Positions 1 through 11,409 of a stretch of DNA of 64,000 nt are shown piece by piece (the first letter of the stretch is position 1; each line of letters begins with the position of its first letter). The notes under the pieces are model-generated. The model saw nothing but the letters and a program-made list of their open reading frames with translations, searched no databases and had not been told where the DNA came from. Location: positions 9,914,572-9,978,571 of the forward strand of contig JAJEKV010000005.1 of NCBI GenBank assembly GCA_021234155.1. The letters are read 5' to 3'. Origin of the DNA: Isoetes taiwanensis. Taxonomy: Eukaryota; Streptophyta; Lycopodiopsida; Isoetales; Isoetaceae. The position numbers and the translations under genes were made by a program.

Positions 1-250
1 TTATTTATCTTTGTATTCTTAACCTCTATAATAATATTTTTCTAAACTTTCTTGAGAGTTGCATGGCAAAACAGCTATGATATCTTTGTACTTGAACTTA
101 ATAGTTTCTAATAGCAGCATAAGCTTTTGATTTACTTGTTGGCATGCTACGTCTTATAATTTGTAGCAAAAATGTGCATTTTAACAATAGCAAATATGTC
201 CAATAAAGCATTGCAAAGAATGTGCAATTTTTTTATTTTTTATTTTTTGG

Positions 251-668
251 CCATACCAAATCATAAAAATTCTTTAAAAAACGTGAGGATTTATAAAAGT
301 ACTTTAAAAATAAAAAACGGGTCTTTTAACAACATTGTTTCCAATCTTGGGAGGCTAACCAAATTCGAGGTAGGGAGATAGTTTGATCGCTCTCCTCGGA
401 GAAATGGGACTTCAAAAGTTGGCCTCAACATGTCTTAGAAAATTTGTATTAAGAAATTAAGGTGTCTTTATGCGGCCAAAATGGACAACCAACTTCCAAG
501 ATCAGAGCAAAATGAGGATGCTCTTGGAAGTCGGCTAAATGATCTAGAAGACACACACTTGTGTTAGGGTGGAAATCATAGAAAGTTGAGATCAACCATT
601 AACATTAAGGGCTACTTACATCTAGTTAGACCGGTGCCTAATGATATAATATCGTTATAGATCCCCAA
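251..668. repeat. Dispersed repeat, copy 1 (partner at 9441-9859)
   Basis: This stretch is nearly the same as 9441-9859 in the same orientation. Both begin CCATACCAAATCATAAAAAT and run to ATCGTTA..GATCCCCAAT, with scattered substitutions and small indels. In the second copy it lies directly against the pogo-like duplication at 9858, so it is probably part of a larger mobile or duplicated unit. I see no credible coding frame in it. Family not recognised. Confidence 0.8.
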
Positions 669-3600
669 TAACCTGATTTCATTAAATATGGACAATACCT
701 TGAATTGTGGACTTTTATAAAGAGGCGATAACACTAACATACATCCGGCAAGTCGCATATGCTTCTACTGACAAATTAGGAATCTTGGCGGTGTTTGGTA
801 GCTTCTTCTTGACCGAAGGGATAGCGTGGTCGATGCTCTCTCTATCTCGAAATGCGGTCACTAAGCGTTGATGCGGCCTCCATCTCTTCTTCCAACAATT
901 GACATAGTTGGTATTTTGGGAACACTGGTTCCTACTTGAGGGGAGGCTCCCACCAAGTGACTGGATAGTCGAAGTTGTCTTTTCTTACCATCCATTTTGG
1001 GGTTCCCTCTGTAGCATACCCTAGCCATGTTAGAGGAACAAGACATCATCGAGGCGTAATACAAACATGCCCTTCTTCAAATCCTTGAGAAAGGATTGAA
1101 TTAAATGCAGACTTATCCTTCAATGGACCAACATAAGCGGAGTGATGGTTGCAGGTGAAACCACCCGCGACCACATGAATGCGTCAAGTACATCACACTT
1201 TAGTCTTGCTGACCAAAAGTCCTCGTAAAAAGGACCTTCCACGTTAGTGATGTTGCGGATGCTCCGAGTCCCATCTAATATTCAATTGTCGTAGGGTAAT
1301 GTTTGTATATATTTGTAGTCTGCAGTGTGCCTTCTTGTTAAATGAGCATGCGACCCAATGGAGGGATATGCTTATGGATCTTTTGTTTGAGACTGACCAA
1401 TGTCTTTCACTTGGAGACTCTTAGGTGCTGGCATCTTCAGTTTCGGATGAGTAGGGGTTTTCCATCCTCTCCTTCTTTCCATTCTTATTCCACGGTAATT
1501 GTAATCCACGAATGTAGGGCAGGCCTTATATGGTACACTGTGAGGCGATCACCATTCATAGCAAACTTAAAGGTGAGGAGGCTGAGTGTGACTGTCAATC
1601 TATCTTCCCCATCAGGATATACCCTTCTATGAAACCTTTCCAATGCAGGAACCTTATGAACAACATATGGCATTGGCGTGTTGAGATTGCAGTATGAAAT
1701 TCATACAACAACTTCGGGCATGGTTAGCACTTGGCTTTCTTCAAGGTTAGATGAAAATTACCAAACATAGCATCTATATCATCATGTGTATGGCGGCATC
1801 ATAAAACCTAACTCAATCTCCTCGAAAACGCGGATATACAAGGTATGAAAGATATGAGAATACATACCTATTTTTGTTTTGTCGGATGCATTGTCTAGTT
1901 GCAACATCAATTTGGGAGAGCCTTCAATGGGGTCGAGGGGATGCTTGAGGGATGCTCTTCGAGCGGCGGCAACTTGGGCCTTCGTAGCGGTGGTATCCGC
2001 GTAAGGCCCTTACCCAATACAGGGTGATGGATCAGTGATTACAAGATGGCCTCCTGCCAAACTCATTAGGCAGCTCAACCTTTTCAAAAGTACACTATTC
2101 AAAGGAACCTCACGTGTTAAGAGTTGGAGTAAGCCTGACCCTGAATCAAAAGCAAAATTTCCATAGCACCCTCTCCCATGGCGTGGGTAAAGTGCACACA
2201 ATCAATAGAAGCCTTTAAACATCTAGTCTCCAAAGGGACTTCCGCGAGGTCGAGCAACTTTGGAATCATAGTCTTTGCACGATCCATTTTGTCATGAATG
2301 ATACATACAAAAGTCTTTCGAGGATGCACGTGGGATACTTGATCTCCATGACGATCTTGGAGTGCGACGCGATTGCTGCTCTAGTCTATGTACCCTTCTC
2401 ACGTCATGCAATATTCTCTCTGTTACCTCATCCTTGGTCTTCATGACTTAGATGCGGATAACCTGCGCCAAGAGTGTCACGCTTGGAGAATGCATTCTTC
2501 TTACTTAATGCGGCGTCCTTGAAGCTCGTCTCCGTCCTGGAAATCACAGCCGAGATACCTTCTTACTGTGAGTGCCATCACTTGACGTTGACCTCTTGAG
2601 AATGCGTAATGGCCGTAAACATGGCGGGCAACTTCCTCCGCGTTTTCCGAGATCATCATCATTTCCTCCTGCTACGGTGAAGTGGGATTCACAATTTTCA
2701 GCCTTCACAAATGGAAAAAAGCGACCTCGAGGCCAAGGTGGCCGCCGCGTGCTCATAGTGCACAATTTTGCTTGTACTTTCGGCTTTTTTCAGTACTTGG
2801 GGCCGAGAATTACGCCTTCCACTTGAATACCAGGCTTTGAAATCCCAGACCAAGGTACCAAGCTCTCCACGATTACTTGGCCTTTCAAGACTGAGTCGAT
2901 GAACCCTTCTACCCTTCATATTGTTGCCTAACATATCATACACAAAAGTGAGATCACATCACTTTCGATTTCATGGTGAAGAAAATCTTTCGCATATTTA
3001 TAGCTTGATCCCTACTGAATTTTTCACACAACACATCACAATTTTGCAACACATGGTCTTCCTATACCTCCAAGATGGCTTCATTGATTGTTAGCGATCT
3101 ATCTTTGGAGGCTTTGATGCTTTCTTTGGTGGCGAGAATGGAAGGTGTATTTAAACTTATAAATCACTTTGCGGATGCTTCTCCAATCTCAGAAACATAC
3201 TGGCTCGGCGTCGTATCATCTTTATTCCCTTTGAAGTGCTTTGCGCAATTTCCGATACCTTCACCCACAAACCCCTAACTTCGATCATTATTCCACCTCA
3301 AAAGCATGCGGCTTTAGGTATTGTCAAACTTGTCTTTAGGACAGGAAGTTCACCCCTCATGGGAGGGAAAGCTGCCGATACTTGAACCTCCTACGATCTT
3401 CGCCTTACCCAGAAGCTGGTCACATCGCATCGTTTGGACGATTGAAGGATATAAATCTCTTATTTGCGGGGATGGCAACACAAGAGTGATAAATTTGTGA
3501 TCAGGTCTCAGTGTGTACCTAGTTGGCGACATGGTGGCCTGTTGCTTCCCCCCTCATTTGTCTTTTTGATCTTGAAGCGGCTTGCGTCCGCATTTGTAGT

Positions 3601-3890
3601 CATGAACATACTTTTCGCTCGAGAGAATGAAGGAACCCAATGCCTCACCTAAGGTACTTGCTTCAAGGTAGGCCAAGAGAAGAACATGATGCCCCTCAAA
3701 CCTGACTAGAACACCAACACTCACAAGTCCATCACGGGATGTCTTTAAGTGGCATCTCTCCTAGCTCCCCATGGCCCCTTTGCCTTGCTGACCATCTTTG
3801 AATAGGTACACCTCACGCACCAAAAAAAATGAATGGGTTCAAAACAAAGGATTACGTACATGGTCATAGCTGGTGAAATTAGGCTGAGTA
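669..3890. other. No supported gene; decayed mobile DNA likely
   Basis: Only short open stretches occur, the more protein-like ones on the minus strand (for example 2117-2329, 1485-1673 and 861-1064), in different frames and broken by stops. The pattern suits a decayed transposon read on the minus strand, but no domain is recognisable and none is called as a gene. Confidence 0.4.
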
Positions 3891-3899
3891 GCTCAATTT

Positions 3900-4530
3900 T
3901 TCTCCCTATTATAGCGTAAGTGGAAGGTGAGAATTGGGCACCTTCAATATATGCTCCCTGTAATCACTCCCCTCACAGTGAGGGTGGAGCCCATTTGCTC
4001 ACAGTGTAGTGGTCTTGAGGGAGTTGAAGTGGGCACAGCTTGTTTCTCCACTATTCTGATGTTCCTCATTTGCTAAAAATTGGTAGGCGCCCAATTTGCT
4101 CCACAGTCCTAGTAACTTTGAGGAGGTTGAAGTGGGCACCGCCCAATTTCCTCACATATAGGTATTTCGCCAAATTTGCTAAAAATTGGTAGTAGCCAAT
4201 TTGCTCCTGTCCTAGTAACTTTGAGGGAGTTGAAATTGGGCACCGCCCAATTTCCTCTATGCGATGTTCATAGGCCCACTTCTAAAATTGGCTGAGCGCC
4301 CAATTTGCTCCACTGAGATTTGGAAAAGATTGGGCACACTTGAACTGCTGCCTGTGCGGTGTTCATAGCCCATTTGAGAAATTGGTAGTAATTTGCTCCC
4401 TGTTGTAGTGGTCTTCATGATTTGAGGTGGGCACCCGCCCAATTTGCTCCATAATTTGACATCACAGGTGCTATACATAAGTGAGACATAGCCCTCTTTC
4501 TAATTGAGCACCCACCCAATTTGCGGTCTG
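3900..4530. repeat. Degenerate tandem array around GCGCCCAATTTGCTCC
   Basis: The motif GCCCAATTTGCTCC, or its near complement GGGCACCGCCCAATTTCCTC, recurs at least eight times, together with CTAGTAACTTTGAGGGAGTTGAA and AAAAATTGGTAG. The repeats are roughly 90-120 bp apart and imperfect. The same GGGCGCCCAATTT core is found again in the 72-bp tandem repeat at 5757-5900. No gene lies here. Confidence 0.7.
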
Positions 4531-5171
4531 GATGGTATAAATGAATGATACATACCGGGAGGTCTATGCGCTTACATCATTTGTTACTGGATTTGATGTG
4601 GTCAATACCTCTGCTTTCGGTTTGTTGGATGTGATTTGAGAAATATCAAGAAATGGAGCATGGTCAAGAGTATTAGAAGTTTCAGCGGCACTTGAAAGTG
4701 GAGGACATAGAGAAGAACCTCCGTCATGAGTCTTGCTTGGCAGCATGATTTAAACCGAGTGCGTGTCATTTCTTTTCAATGTCACTTATAACTTGATTTG
4801 TGTACTTTTCACGTCGGCCTCTTGGTTGTATTGTATGCGGCCTTAGGGTGACAAGAGTGTGGCAAAGCGGGTGCTCTTTGCCATCAATTCAAATTCCGGG
4901 ACATGCACATACCTTGTCAGGAATTTATCTTGAGGGTTCGCGGTGTCCTTGATTTCTTCTCACGGAGGATCCTTTAGGTACAATGCGGCTATGTTGCGAG
5001 AAGGGTAGCAAACCCTTTGCCTTTGAGTGATAAGAGAATATCGGCTTAAACTTATTTAAAATTTTTTTAGTCAACTTCAGTAATGTTGGGCCGAGAAGAA
5101 ATGAGCACGCATTACCAAAGATAGCGAGGAGGAGTAAAAAGAAGCAAGCGGCTCGAGGCAAGAATGTTGTA

Positions 5172-5735
5172 GTGTCCACTCCTCCGCCTCCTTGTCCATT
5201 CCCTGCACAAGCGGTGCAAGAGTTGCAATCCACTCTCCGGTTGTCTAAAGATTCTCTCACAGACCATTTGAGAAAGGTTGCAGGTTTTGGAGCAAAGGAC
5301 ATGTCTTTCTTTAGAAAGAAGAAGGATAACATTAACGCTTTGGCGGGCACTACACTAGTGTGCACCCAAGATGTGGTCGAGGGTAGCTCGAAGTTTACGC
5401 AGCTACTCCTCAAGGATCAAGAACCTTCTGTTGTCTTGGAGACACAAGAAGCTCAACCTATGGACCCGCTATCATCAGAGCAAGAAAAGGAGGTCGAAAA
5501 GGAGAAGGAGGATGAGGAAGTTGAGAAGGAGGACGAGGAAGTTCAGAAAGAGGACGAGGAAGTTGAGAAGGAGGATGATGTTGAAATGGAAATTGAGAAG
5601 GATGCTCCTGACGCTACACTAACCACTGAAGAATTCCTCGCCCGGATGGAGCTCCTTAAGCAAGCGGCACAGGCAGGGGGAGAAGAAAGCGAAGCTGTTC
5701 ACACAACTACGTCAGCTGAAGGGGTGGACCCTTAA
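5172..5735 (+). CDS. Acidic Lys/Glu-rich open frame, unrecognised
   Basis: This open frame of 187 codons ends at TAA 5733-5735. The frame is also open for a further ~100 bp upstream. No ATG marks the 5' end; the first in-frame ATG is at 5301, so the true start is unknown, and a preceding T-run ending in TTTAG near 5070 could be a splice acceptor. The N-terminal third is Pro-rich (residues 2-12). Residues ~95-142 are a charged KE/EE repeat built on a unit like EEVEKED, probably coiled or disordered. No catalytic motif or known domain is visible. GC and codon use are more gene-like than the surroundings. It may be a transposon accessory protein or a host gene fragment. Confidence 0.35.
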   Translation: MSTPPPPCPFPAQAVQELQSTLRLSKDSLTDHLRKVAGFGAKDMSFFRKKKDNINALAGTTLVCTQDVVEGSSKFTQLLLKDQEPSVVLETQEAQPMDPLSSEQEKEVEKEKEDEEVEKEDEEVQKEDEEVEKEDDVEMEIEKDAPDATLTTEEFLARMELLKQAAQAGGEESEAVHTTTSAEGVDP

Positions 5736-5756
5736 GCACAAGGGGTGTGTTTTGCT

Positions 5757-5900
5757 AGCACAGGGGTGCAAATTGGGCGGGCGCCCGATTTCACACCTCT
5801 GATACTCAGTGTATATGTTTTTAGAATGAGCACAGGGGTGCAAATTGGGCGGGCGCCCAATTTCGCACCTCTGTTACTCAGTGTATATGTTTTTAGAATG
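5757..5900. repeat. 72-bp tandem repeat, two copies
   Basis: Two direct copies (5757-5828 and 5829-5900) begin AGCACAGGGGTGCAAATTGG and differ by a few bases. Each contains the near-palindrome AAATTGGGCGGGCGCCCAAT, able to form a GC-rich hairpin. The array starts about 20 bp after the stop codon of the acidic frame. Confidence 0.9.
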
Positions 5901-6179
5901 AAATTGAGTGAAAAAAACTAATGTACATTGACCAAGAAAATAAATACATGTCGAAAATTTTTGGTATTACTTTCCAATGTTTACAACATTTATTAACCCA
6001 CAGTTTGGTATTCTTTTAGATAAAGAAAATACATAGGTCTTACAAGACATGGCTAATTCAACACAAACATACTAGATAATAGACAACATATAATAGAAAA
6101 GACCAAAGCTTCAGTCTATGCCCAATTCAACCTGAATAAGATCCCCCAGATCGAACTCATCAATATGACTTCGACTGTA

Positions 6180-6610
6180 CAGATCCAGCCAGTCATCCAA
6201 GTTTTTGAGAGAGTGACCACTGCTGACGATGAGCTTGGTTACCAAACCTTCGCATTGTCTTCTTTGCTTCTTGTAAAGCTTCTTAAGCCGGGTCTAACGT
6301 GTTGTGCATCCAAACGTCCTCCATTTTCAGCAGCCTTTTCAGTGCCTTTGCCCTGTAAATAAAGCGTTTCAAAGATATGAGGCAGTCCTCCAGGTCCACC
6401 CTACTGAGTTGTTCCTCGTCGCCATCCTTTATCAACCCATCCCCTTCGAGGAGTTTCGTGAATTGGGCGCTAACTTCTCTCGTTCGGATCTGGTTCATCT
6501 CGCTTTGTACCTCCAAATTTAACCGATTAAGCATGGGCTAAGATAGCCTCACTAATATGAGACTGCATTTCGGTGATGGTGTGTCCCTGTCTGCGCCTTG
6601 TGTCGACCAT
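6180..6610 (-). pseudogene. Gag-like N-terminal fragment, frameshifted
   Basis: On the minus strand an ATG at 6610-6608 opens MVDTRRRQGH, a start style common in plant Ty3/gypsy gag proteins. This frame stops after about 30 codons, near 6530. A second frame continues (6534-6283), rich in charged helical sequence with LSRVDLEDCLISLKRFIYRA. The two frames together look like one broken protein. No nucleic-acid-binding knuckle, protease or polymerase follows, so it is a fragment. The family call rests on the N-terminal flavour and helical composition only. Confidence 0.35.
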
Positions 6611-7090
6611 TTTGAGTGTCCTGAGATGAATGTAAGAGAGCGAATGAAGGTGCTTGCACGAAGAGATAGAATGAAGAGACAATGAAGAGACTGGATGAAG
6701 GGACCTCCTACCTCACCTACTTGCACGATTCCCGAAATTGTGGCTCATTTTAATAACAAGAAATGACGAAATCTAAAAATCCGCATTGGGTTCCACGACC
6801 TGCCATGTCAGCTACCCGCACGGAATCCGAGTTCTTTTTTAAGCAAAAACCTTATATTTTCAAAAAAAAACCTATATTCTTACCACTGGCGCTAATTTGA
6901 GATATTTATGGACTTGTGGAAAGTCCATAAATAATGAAACTGTCATTGAATGAAGAGATAAGATTGAGAGAAACTCATGGGCATGAAGATCATAGGAAGG
7001 AAAGGGGAGAATAGGCTGAATAAATTGTGATGAACACTAGAGAGTGGGTAACCATCTTCCCCAATGAAGAGAAAAGATTGAGAGAAAGTC

Positions 7091-7958
7091 ATGGGCATGA
7101 AGATCATAGGGAGAAAAGGGGAGAATAGGCTGAATGAAGTTGTGATGAACACTAGAGAATGGGTAACCATCTTAGTGTGTGGGAATGTTAAAGGCTTTAC
7201 AATTCCTAATCTATACGTATTCAAGGGCACTCAAATGAGGCAAGATAACATAGGAAGATGTGAAGAGGGTGCAATTTAGGCTATCCAATCTTTAGCATCG
7301 ATGATAACTGAATTGTTCAAATCGTGGTTGTCACACTTTCACTCAAGAGTCCCTAGTCGTGTGTCTCCAGACAGACCGCCCTTAATCATTTTGGATGATC
7401 ATGGTAGCCTTGTGGAGCTTGATGTCATTTTGACAGTAAGGACATGGAAATTCATTTTCCCTTGTTGCTTGCATACACATTCCATGGGCTGCAACCTTTG
7501 GATGTTGTTTCTTTTGTACCTTTCAATGCGGCCTTCAAGAATATGGGGTTGCTTATATGGTTAGGAAAGGCAGGTTAGAACCTAAGAGGGAGGAGATTGT
7601 TGAGCTGATCTCACTATCCATTAAGATAGGATTGACATCAAGCAACACCAAGGCTAGATTTAGTGAAATTGGTATTTTGCCTTTATATTCTGAAAGAGTG
7701 AGATTAGGCTTGAAAGGTTGTAGGTTTGTTAACCATGTCCTTGCCGAAATCAGACAGCAAAGGGAAGATGTGCAAGATGGCAATGCCATGGGACTTGATG
7801 GCAACAACCTTGATGAAGCATGTGTGCAGATGTGCAAATGCATTTGGAAGGACCCCTGGAAGAGATTGTTCATCGATCAAAAACCCAGGTTGGAAAATGT
7901 GATGTTGGATATGTGTATCAAGAACCTAAACATGTGCAACATCAAATTGACAATGTGA
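7091..7958 (+). pseudogene. pogo-like (CENP-B/DDE_1 type) transposase pseudogene, copy 1
   Basis: Clearly related to the transposase at 45.6-47.0 kb on the minus strand. Shared blocks include NTREWVTILVC, MRQDNIGRCEEGAI, ELFKSWLSHF, LIILDDHGSLVEL and KREEIVELIS. These are the central and C-terminal parts of a DDE_1-type catalytic domain. The second catalytic Asp block (IILDDHG) is present. The third (LQPLDVV) is present but in a shifted frame near 7490-7515. The N-terminal DNA-binding region is absent. Breaks are a TAG at 7277-7279, where the relative has CAG, and at least two frameshifts near 7440-7560. Not functional. Confidence 0.75.
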
Positions 7959-8113
7959 AGAGACATGCATTGGATGCTCAAGAGAGAAAAATAGGAAAAA
8001 GGGCCAGTTCGGGCTACACCTTAATGGGTATATTTTACAAGGAATGGCCTATTATATACTTAGAAAAAATCATATGTCCTTAAAATTTTTACCATAGCAA
8101 ATGTATTATTGCT

Positions 8114-8141
8114 AGTCCCGAAGGGTTTTCGAGGGAAGAAC
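8114..8141. repeat. Short motif shared with the 8.5-kb and 63.1-kb repeats
   Basis: CCCGAAGGGTTTTCGAGGGA followed by AGAACC resembles the CCCTTTCGGGTTTTCGAGGA block at 8549-8575 and 63160-63190. It may be a terminal motif of a mobile element. It is also present near 11030 in the duplicated copy. Confidence 0.4.
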
Positions 8142-8336
8142 CTTGACACTAATATGTATGCTGAGAAATTGTACAATGATACATTATGATACCTTTTAAT
8201 CTCACTGCAATATCTGAGGACGTAACTGAGTGCATGCATTCATGATCTCTTGGAGATAAGATTCTAGCACATCCACTGGGGTTGTGGTGAGTAGCACATG
8301 GTGCAGCTGGTTAGACAGGATCAACTCAGCACAGAT

Positions 8337-8386
8337 GAAATCTGCTGAGATGAATGAGAAGCCTATCTATCATCTCAGCAGATTTC
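8337..8386. repeat. 17-bp perfect inverted repeat
   Basis: GAAATCTGCTGAGATGA (8337-8353) is exactly complementary to TCATCTCAGCAGATTTC (8370-8386), leaving a 16-nt loop. It sits just past the end of the segmental duplication and at the start of the dispersed repeat that recurs at 63001, so it may mark an element junction. Confidence 0.85.
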
Positions 8387-9440
8387 TACAATGGTGGACA
8401 GTGGATAGCCGCACACATGCGAACTACCCACGAAAAATAAAGGGAAAATCCAATTATAACATTTGGACCCCAAAAACAAATACAATGCTAATAGATGAGT
8501 GGCTGATGTACTTGCCGAAAGCTTATCACCGGGATTAAAAAACCCCGCCCTTTCGGGTTTTCGAGGAAAAACCCTAGTGATAAGCCTTGACAGCGGGGCT
8601 TAGACAAACGTAAAGCGCGAATCGCCCCAAAAACCAGCGCATGGAGAAGTCAAAACGGATGGCGCCGCCAACCCAATGCACTGCACATCACCAACAACAA
8701 ACGAAAACATACCAAAGAATAGCATCACCCGATTGGGTGGAAAAAAAAGCATCACCCAATCGGTGGAAAAACATGATAAACAGAACTTGTACAAAATATA
8801 GTAAACAAAGAAAGGGGGAGGGTGGGTTCAAAGAGAATAAGGTATGCTGGCGAGAGAAGAAGAAGCGCCGATAAAATGTCGATGAAGAACTCTGCAATAA
8901 GTAGCAAACGCCCATCCTGACGAACGGCCCAAAACGCATGCGATGCATGCATGCGACGATGCAATGCATGCATGCATGCTCGCCTTTGAGCAGAATGCCG
9001 ATTCGCGCTACGAATCGACAACATTCTTGCACTGCGACTCGCATGAAACCAACAAAGCGCCCGAAATACCAAAGGACTTCCTTAACAAACTAGGATCGAG
9101 GGGACGAAGGTCACAGGATGAAGGCTAAAGGCGAAAAAGGACAGCAGGAAAGCAACGCCAAATTGGCCAAACCAGGCAGGAAGAAGCCCCTCCCCTGCCT
9201 GGAGACAAATCAAAGAGAATAAGGTACTGCTGAGAGAAGAAGAAGCGCCGATAAAATGTCGATGAAGAACTCTGCAATAAGTAGCAAACGCCCATCCTGA
9301 CAAACGGCCCAAAACGCATGCGATGCATGCATGCGATGCATGCAATGCATGCATGCATGCTCGTCTTGAGCAAGAATGCCGATTCGCTACGCGAATCGAC
9401 AACATTCTTGCACTGCGACTCGCATGAAACCAACAAAGCG
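8371..9440. repeat. GCATGC-rich satellite-like dispersed repeat (partner 63001-64000)
   Basis: This block matches 63001-64000 closely in the same orientation. It has a unique head, including inverted GCTTATCAC/GTGATAAGC around 8519-8587 that encloses a CCCGCCCTTTCGGG hairpin. This is followed by about two tandem units of ~380 bp (CGCCGATAAAATGTCGATGA at 8867 and again at 9247). Each unit has a GCATGCGATGCATGCATGCG tract and a GATTCG..CGAATC palindrome. Long minus-strand open frames cross the units, but their composition follows the repeat, so they are not called as genes. Confidence 0.85.
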
Positions 9441-9859
9441 CCATACCAAATCATAAAAATTCTTTAAAAAACGTGAGGATTTATAGAAGTACTTTAAAAA
9501 TAAAAAACGGGTCTTTTAACAACATTGTTTCCAATTTTGGGAGGCTAACCAAATTTGGGCGGAGATAGTTTGATCGCTCTCCCTCCAGAAATGGGACTTC
9601 AAAGTTGTACAACATGTATGCGACATGTCTTAGAAAATTTGTATTAAGAAATTAAGGTGTCTTTATGCCAGCAAAATGGACAACCAACTTCCAAGATCAA
9701 GAGCAAAATGAGGATGCTCTTGAAGTCAGCCGTAGTCTAGAAGACACACACTTGTGTTCGGGTGGAAATCATAGAAAGTTGAGATCAACCATTAACATTA
9801 AGGGCTACTTACATCTAGTTAGACCAGTGCCTAATGATATAATATCGTTAGATCCCCAA
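9441..9859. repeat. Dispersed repeat, copy 2 (partner at 251-668)
   Basis: Second copy of the repeat described at 251. It is sandwiched between the GCATGC satellite (ending about 9440) and the second pogo-like duplication (starting 9858), showing that three unrelated blocks have been joined here. Confidence 0.8.
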
Positions 9860-11248
9860 TGAAGAGATAAGATTGAGAGAAACTCATGGGCATGAAGATC
9901 ATAGGAAGGAAAGGGGAGAATAGGCTGAATAAATTGTGATGAACACTAGAGAGTGGGTAACCATCTTCCCCAATGAAGAGAAAAGATTGAGAGAAGGTCA
10001 TGGGCATGAAGATCATAGGGAGAAAAGGGGAGAATAGGCTGAATGAAGTTGTGATGAACACTAGAGAGTGGGTAACCATCTTAGTGTGTGGGAATGTTAA
10101 AGGCTTTACAATTCCTAATCTATACGTATTCAAGGGCACTCAAATGAGGCAAGATAACATAGGAAGATGTGAAGAGGGTGCAATTTAGGCTATCCAATCT
10201 TTAGCATCGATGATAACTGAATTGTTTAAATCGTGGTTGTCACACTTTCAATCAAGAGTCCCTAGTCGTGTGTCTCCAGACAGACCGCTCTTAATCATTT
10301 TGGATGATCATGGTAGCCTTGTGGAGCTTGATGTCATTTTGACAGTAAGGACATGGAAATTCATTTTCCCTTGTTGCTTGCATACACATTCCATGGGCTG
10401 CAACCTTTGGATGTTGTTTCTTTTGTATCTTTCAATGCGGCCTTTTCAAGCATATGGGGTTGCTTATATGGTTAGGAAAGGCAGGTTAGAACCTAAGAGG
10501 GAGGAGATTGTTGAGCTGATCTCACTATCCATTAAGATAGGATTGACATCAAGCAACACCAAGGCTAGATTTAGTGAAATTGGTATTTTGCCTTTATATT
10601 CTGAAAGAGTGAGATTAGGCTTGAAAGGTTGTAGGTTTGTTAACCATGTCCTTGCTGAGTCTGTACAGCAAAGGGAAGATGTGCAAGATGGCAATGCCAT
10701 GGGACTTGATGGCAACAACCTTGATGAAGCATGTGTGCAGATGTGCAAATGCATTTGGAAGGACCCCTGGAAGAGATTGTTCATCGATCAAAAACCCAGG
10801 TTGGAAAATGTGATGTTGGATATGTGTATCAAGAACCTAAACATGTGCAACATCAAATTGACAATGTGAAGAGACATGCATTGGATGCTCAAGAGAGAAA
10901 AATAGGAAAAAGGGCCAGTTCGGGCTACACCTTAATGGGTATATATTTTACAAGGAATGGCCTATTATATACTTAGAAAAAATCATATGTCCTTAAAATT
11001 TTTACCATAGCAAATGTATTATTGCTAGTCCCGAAGGGTTTTCGAGGGAAGAACCTTGACACTAATATGTATGCTGAGAAATTGTACAATGATACATTAT
11101 GATACCTTTTAATCTCACTGCAATATCTGAGGACGTAACTGAGTGCATGCATTCATGATCTCTTGGAGATAAGATTCTAGCACATCCACTGGGGTTGTGG
11201 TGAGTAGCACATGGTGCAGCTGGTTAGACAGGATCAATTCAGCACAGA
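9858..11248. repeat. Segmental duplication, copy 2 (partner at 6949-8335)
   Basis: Nearly identical to copy 1, with isolated substitutions and indels totalling about 4 bp. The left border is at AATGAAGAGATAAG and the right border at GCACAGA. The two copies flank the satellite and dispersed repeat as direct repeats. Confidence 0.9.
10000..10869 (+). pseudogene. pogo-like transposase pseudogene, copy 2
   Basis: Duplicate of the 7.1-kb transposase fragment, with the same blocks (MRQDNIGRCEEGAI, ELFKSWLSHF, KREEIVELIS) and the same TAG after EEGAI (10186-10188). The open stretch 10210-10869 is longer than in copy 1 because of a 1-2-nt difference near 10443. In it the segment around the third catalytic Asp is still read out of frame. 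The shared stop means the family was already broken before the duplication. Confidence 0.75.
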
Positions 11249-11409
11249 GGGGTCGGATATGAGTGATGCCATGCAATACTGTAAAGTATGACATTCACGT
11301 TCAATAATGCCATGGTGGAAACACTGACATATATTCTATCCTTACGCCTCCCGATCCCACTTGCCTACCTCAATTTAGAGGCAATGTGCATCTGTGCAAA
11401 TTGAAGCTA

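Larger units (their letters stand above)
6949..8335. repeat. Segmental duplication, copy 1 (partner at 9858-11248)
   Basis: About 1.39 kb is repeated almost base for base 2.91 kb downstream, in the same orientation. Both copies hold the same broken pogo-like transposase and the same internal 113-bp tandem duplication (6949-7061 followed by 7062 onward). Both also share downstream sequence containing CCCGAAGGGTTTTCGAGGGA. Similarity stops abruptly at GCACAGA (8335 and 11248). Confidence 0.9.

Noticed and set aside
4925-5413. 162-codon minus-strand open frame at 4925-5413
   Set aside because: It lies opposite the more protein-like acidic plus-strand frame and has no motif; probably a shadow.
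9082-9454. Minus-strand open frames up to 120 codons in the GCATGC repeat
   Set aside because: The same frames recur in every repeat unit and change with it; composition follows the repeat (Cys/His/Ala from GCATGC).
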